Of a stretch of 12,581 bases of DNA, positions 9,859 to 12,581 are shown in pieces. Position 1 is the first letter of the stretch, and the number at the start of each line of letters is the position of its first letter. This DNA comes from an uncultured Acetatifactor sp. (GTDB taxonomy: Bacteria > Bacillota > Clostridia > Lachnospirales > Lachnospiraceae). The position numbers and the translations under genes were made by a program. Where the stretch lies: the NCBI GenBank assembly GCA_948496895.1, contig CAOOJO010000021.1:1-12581 (forward strand). The letters run 5' to 3'. A model generated the notes under the pieces. That model did no database searches. It saw nothing but the letters and a program-made list of their open reading frames with translations, and was not told the origin of the DNA.

Positions 9859-12261
9859 TTATTTCCGTACAATCCACAGCTCGCTGACGGCGAATGCCTT
9901 CAGCGTTCCGTATACCTGCCATTTCAGCCTGAGCGTCCCGTCCGCATAGCTGCTCTTCGGCAGATCATATTCCCACACCGCGCCGCTGCTTATCTCCCGT
10001 CTGGGGATCCTGTCGGCAAGCAGCGTGTCCCCAGCATAGAAGCGGCATTCCGTATCCTCTTCCGGCTTCTGCATATGATGGACCGCCTTCAGGAAGGCAT
10101 TGGGATAGAAGGCCTTCAGCCCATATTCCTTTTCCGGATCCAGGCCGTCAAAGGTGACCTCCAGGGGAGTCCCATACAGCGCGGTGGCATTCCAGGCCCA
10201 GCTCAAGGGCATGGGGAATTCGTCATGCCAGCCCCGCATCTGATGGAACATGCCCATGATGCTGTAAATGCTGTGATCCTTCAGAGGCGTCTTCAGATAG
10301 CCGGGATCCTCCTCCCAGGTTCTGTACTGGGTCACATGGGCGAAGCCTTCCGGCGTGCCCAGGCTGCAGTAGATGCCCCCTTCCCCCGGATCCTCGCGGG
10401 AAATGCAGGCGAACAGCTCTCCCACCCTGCGCTCTTCCTCAGTCTCCTTTTCAATCTCCTTCATCCTGCCCATCAGATACTGATAATCGTTCAGCGGCAT
10501 GCCGGCGGTCTCCAGGTAAGCCCCTCTGATCCAGCGCTGCCCGTGGTGCCATGTGACCGTCAGCTGAATCTTACAGTTTTTATAAAGCTCGTCTGCCAGC
10601 TTCTGCATTTCAGCCAGCACTTCCTCCATGGCCGGGACGTCTCTGGAAAGGTTCAGCGCGCTCCTGGCTTCCTTTATGGCCGCTTCCGAGCCAAGCTGCG
10701 CCGCCCGGGCGAGAACTTCCCTGGCCTTTTTCTCATTCTCCTGATCCGCCGTGTATTTGTGCTTTGTCCAGTAGTCGCTGAAAATGCGCAGCTTAATCAT
10801 CTGGTAGCGGTAGTTGTTCCGGGTCTTTTCATCCGCTTTCTCATCCAGCGCGCACATATCCCGGTATACCCTGTCGATCCCCTCATTTGCCAGAACCGGG
10901 CCCGTCCAGTCGTCCTCCGAACGCAGCACCAGATCCGCAAGCTCCTCCGTGATCTCAGAATCGATGAACAGCCGGACATAATCCCGGATGGTATCCGCCG
11001 CCTCCGTCCTGCTGTCGAAATCCTGGTCGCACCAGATGACCTTGTTGATATCGTCATGGATGCCTTCGGAGTAGGTGATCGCGCCGCATGTGTACGGCTC
11101 GATCATGTTGTGTATGTATTTCATGGCCTTTGGGCGGGCACTGTTCCCTTCCCGGCCCAGCGTCATCGCAAAGGCGTTGTCCCACATGGGCACAGGGAAC
11201 TGGCAGTTCGTGTTATGGGAAATGTCCGGGTAATTGCGGATATTGTGCCTGTATCTCTCCGGCAGCTTATCCCGTATCTCCGTGATCTCATGCTGCTCCC
11301 AGGGGGCGAAGCAGACACCGTCGATCCAGTCCGGCTCCTTTGCTATCAGATCATAAAAGTCATCATACCAGCCCGGTTCCGGCTGAAAATGCTGGGGAGC
11401 CACCCAGACCCCCGCATGGGGATGGTATTTGCGCATGATCTTCACGCACTCCTCCGTGACCTGCATGGCCCTGTCCGGCCAAAGGGAGCCGGGATCCCCC
11501 AGCGGGACCAGAATCGCGTCCAGGTAAGGGATGGAGGAGAAAATCAGCTCCCTCTCCTGCAGCTCCCTGTACAGGCAGTCTAAATCGTCATAGTCTTCCC
11601 CCACGTTAGGATACCACAGCCATACATCCATGTGGTAGGAATGGATGATCCTGGAGACCTCAATCATCAGCCGGAAGGGATCCTCCACGAAGGTGGAAGA
11701 AAACAGGGCATCGTCCGTCTTCGGCGGCAGGAGCTCTATGGCGTTGGCGCCGAACAGGGCCATGTCCCTGATATAGCGCTCGAAATCCTTCACAGTCCAA
11801 GCGCTGTAGGTATTGTTCTTATCCCGAAATCCCAGCTGATGGCCCCGCAGCGGATATTCCGGCGTCATGCTCACGCCGTCCAGCTCCTCCGGGCACAGGA
11901 TCCTCCCGTTTTTAGCCGCGACTCTGCGGAGGATCCGGGCGCAGCCGTAGAATTCTCCCCTCTCGTCCTTCCCCAGGACAATCAGTCGCCTGCGGCCTTC
12001 CCCGCCCGCGATCCTGATGCGGAAGCCCTCCTTTCCCGCCTCGGGGATATCGCGGAACAGCTCCAAAAGGTTCTCTCCATAAGCCGCCGGATTTCCTTCA
12101 TTATAAAATTCTATGGTGTCCGCCTCGGCGGATACGGCGTTGCCGCGAAGGTCCACGCCGCTCCGTCCTGCAAGCTCCTCGCAGAAGACATCCACAGTCT
12201 TTTTCTCAAAGACAGTCATATAAGGTGTTTTCGGAACAACAGCAGTCGCCAGATCAAACAT
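9859..12261 (-). CDS. Glycosidase-like protein (GH20b/GH67N-like N-domain plus barrel)
   Basis: An 800-residue protein. Its first 130 residues resemble the beta/alpha N-domain found before GH20 and GH67 barrels, including G-K-D-E-R-G-E-F-Y-G-C-A-R-I-L-R. A barrel-like region follows: P-L-R-G-H-Q-L-G-F-R-D near 137, then F-G-A-N-A-I-E-L-L-P-P, V-W-L-W-Y-P-N, and the acidic F-A-P-W-E-Q-H-E near 318. A helical part and a beta-rich C-terminus end the protein. There is no signal peptide, so it acts in the cytoplasm on an imported oligosaccharide. I cannot place it in a numbered family or name catalytic residues. I prefer ATG 12261 (AAAGGTGAGG just upstream) over the in-frame ATG 12282, which has no ribosome site and falls in a hairpin. 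A transporter gene lies upstream and an aldolase downstream. Confidence 0.75.
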   Translation of the reverse strand: MFDLATAVVPKTPYMTVFEKKTVDVFCEELAGRSGVDLRGNAVSAEADTIEFYNEGNPAAYGENLLELFRDIPEAGKEGFRIRIAGGEGRRRLIVLGKDERGEFYGCARILRRVAAKNGRILCPEELDGVSMTPEYPLRGHQLGFRDKNNTYSAWTVKDFERYIRDMALFGANAIELLPPKTDDALFSSTFVEDPFRLMIEVSRIIHSYHMDVWLWYPNVGEDYDDLDCLYRELQERELIFSSIPYLDAILVPLGDPGSLWPDRAMQVTEECVKIMRKYHPHAGVWVAPQHFQPEPGWYDDFYDLIAKEPDWIDGVCFAPWEQHEITEIRDKLPERYRHNIRNYPDISHNTNCQFPVPMWDNAFAMTLGREGNSARPKAMKYIHNMIEPYTCGAITYSEGIHDDINKVIWCDQDFDSRTEAADTIRDYVRLFIDSEITEELADLVLRSEDDWTGPVLANEGIDRVYRDMCALDEKADEKTRNNYRYQMIKLRIFSDYWTKHKYTADQENEKKAREVLARAAQLGSEAAIKEARSALNLSRDVPAMEEVLAEMQKLADELYKNCKIQLTVTWHHGQRWIRGAYLETAGMPLNDYQYLMGRMKEIEKETEEERRVGELFACISREDPGEGGIYCSLGTPEGFAHVTQYRTWEEDPGYLKTPLKDHSIYSIMGMFHQMRGWHDEFPMPLSWAWNATALYGTPLEVTFDGLDPEKEYGLKAFYPNAFLKAVHHMQKPEEDTECRFYAGDTLLADRIPRREISSGAVWEYDLPKSSYADGTLRLKWQVYGTLKAFAVSELWIVRK

Positions 12262-12280
12262 AACCTCACCTTTCTTTGAC

Positions 12281-12315
12281 ATATGCCGGGATACTTTGAC
12301 GACATCCCGGCATAT
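12281..12315 (-). repeat. Perfect 12-bp inverted repeat between transporter and glycosidase genes
   Basis: ATATGCCGGGAT (12281-12292) is exactly mirrored at 12304-12315, with an 11-base loop. It lies 43 bases after the solute-binding-protein stop and directly before the glycosidase ribosome site. The transcript shows no T-run after the stem. It could be a 3'-end stabiliser that lets the binding protein be made in excess over downstream genes, or a DNA operator. Confidence 0.65.
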
Positions 12316-12357
12316 ATCCTGAATAAGCTATTTACTCATTTTATCATATCGTTTTCT

Positions 12358-12581
12358 TTACTGTAAAGCCCTCTGATATGCGGTATTGAAAAGCTCCTCA
12401 AGCCGCTCCGTACCCTGGCCCTTCAAGGTCTCCACCAGGCTGCCCCAGTCGTCTAAGGATTTCTGTCCGTTGATATAGGACTCGATCTCAGCGTTGAACA
12501 CATTGGAAAGGGCCTGCTGCAGCTCGGTCACTTCCTCCTGCTCCTCCGTGGTGAAGAAAGGAACGGCAGGATTGTAATCGA
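12358..12581 (-). CDS. ABC-transporter sugar-binding protein, C-terminal 73 residues
   Basis: An open frame enters from the right edge and ends at TAA 12360-12358, giving 73 residues; the start lies outside the window. The sequence F-F-T-T-E-E-Q-E-E-V-T-E, then Y-I-N-G-Q-K-S-L-D-D-W, L-K-G-Q-G and a final L-F-N-T-A-Y-Q-R matches the C-terminal helices of LplA-like extracellular solute-binding proteins of carbohydrate ABC transporters, where the pattern 'xxINGxxxxDDWxxxxxxLKxxGxxxxxxxxxxAYxR' is typical. It would be a lipid-anchored binding protein. Adjacent glycosidase and aldolase genes suggest it delivers their substrate. Permease genes, if present, should lie beyond the window. Confidence 0.8.
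   Translation of the reverse strand, partial: DYNPAVPFFTTEEQEEVTELQQALSNVFNAEIESYINGQKSLDDWGSLVETLKGQGTERLEELFNTAYQRALQ

Noticed and set aside
9842..9870. TTGACA on the plus strand as a possible promoter
   Set aside because: No -10 hexamer follows at 16-18 bases and there is no plus-strand gene to serve.
10075..11583. A 502-codon open frame on the plus strand
   Set aside because: It is exactly antisense to the well-supported glycosidase-like gene, has no protein-family look and no good ribosome site, and is explained by GC-biased third positions of the opposite strand.
12281..12315. Intrinsic terminator after the sugar-binding-protein gene
   Set aside because: The stem is strong, but no T-run follows on the minus strand; the sequence goes straight into a ribosome site.

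Overview
The window reads as chromosomal DNA of an anaerobic, moderately GC-rich Clostridia bacterium, probably a Lachnospiraceae-type gut organism. That assignment is an inference. It rests on an oxygen-sensitive glycyl radical enzyme (GRE) with its radical-SAM activase, an LplA-like sugar-binding protein, strong AGGAGG-type ribosome sites, sigma-A promoters of the TTGACA-N17-TATAAT kind, and a PF09820-type AAA-ATPase. Every gene I can support lies on the minus strand, so the window is read from high to low coordinates.

Right-hand block (12581 to about 8778): this looks like a carbohydrate-use module. It holds the C-terminal end of an ABC-transporter solute-binding protein, a perfect 12-bp inverted repeat, an 800-residue glycosidase-like protein (GH20b/GH67N-like N-domain followed by a barrel-like region), a GC hairpin, and a divergent DHDPS/N-acetylneuraminate-lyase-family aldolase. 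A terminator-like region follows. The implied logic is import, glycoside cleavage or modification, then retro-aldol cleavage of a 2-oxo acid. The substrate cannot be read from the sequence.

Central block (8753 to 2483): an IclR-family regulator has its own promoter, whose -35 box sits inside a palindrome. Next comes a very clear promoter (TTGACA-N17-TATACT) and a dehydratase-type GRE of 841 residues. Behind it, tightly packed, are a nucleoside-phosphorylase-family protein, a small inorganic-pyrophosphatase-like protein and a small P-loop kinase. After a 177-bp interruption comes the GRE activase. The GRE keeps the Cys, Glu, two His, Ser and Asp pattern known from B12-independent glycerol/propanediol dehydratase. 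However, no microcompartment, aldehyde dehydrogenase or alcohol dehydrogenase gene is nearby, and the activase lacks the usual ferredoxin-like insert. This IclR, GRE, phosphorylase-like and activase cluster is the best candidate here for an undescribed pathway.

Left-hand block (2441 to 1): a YdcF/DUF218-family protein with a TTG start, an aminoglycoside-phosphotransferase-fold protein with a GTG start, and the N-terminal 221 residues of a PF09820-type AAA-ATPase that runs off the window. These, together with the pyrophosphatase-like and kinase genes, may be unrelated accessory genes carried by the same transcript.

No rRNA, tRNA, CRISPR array or insertion sequence was seen. No gap without a gene exceeds about 230 bp.
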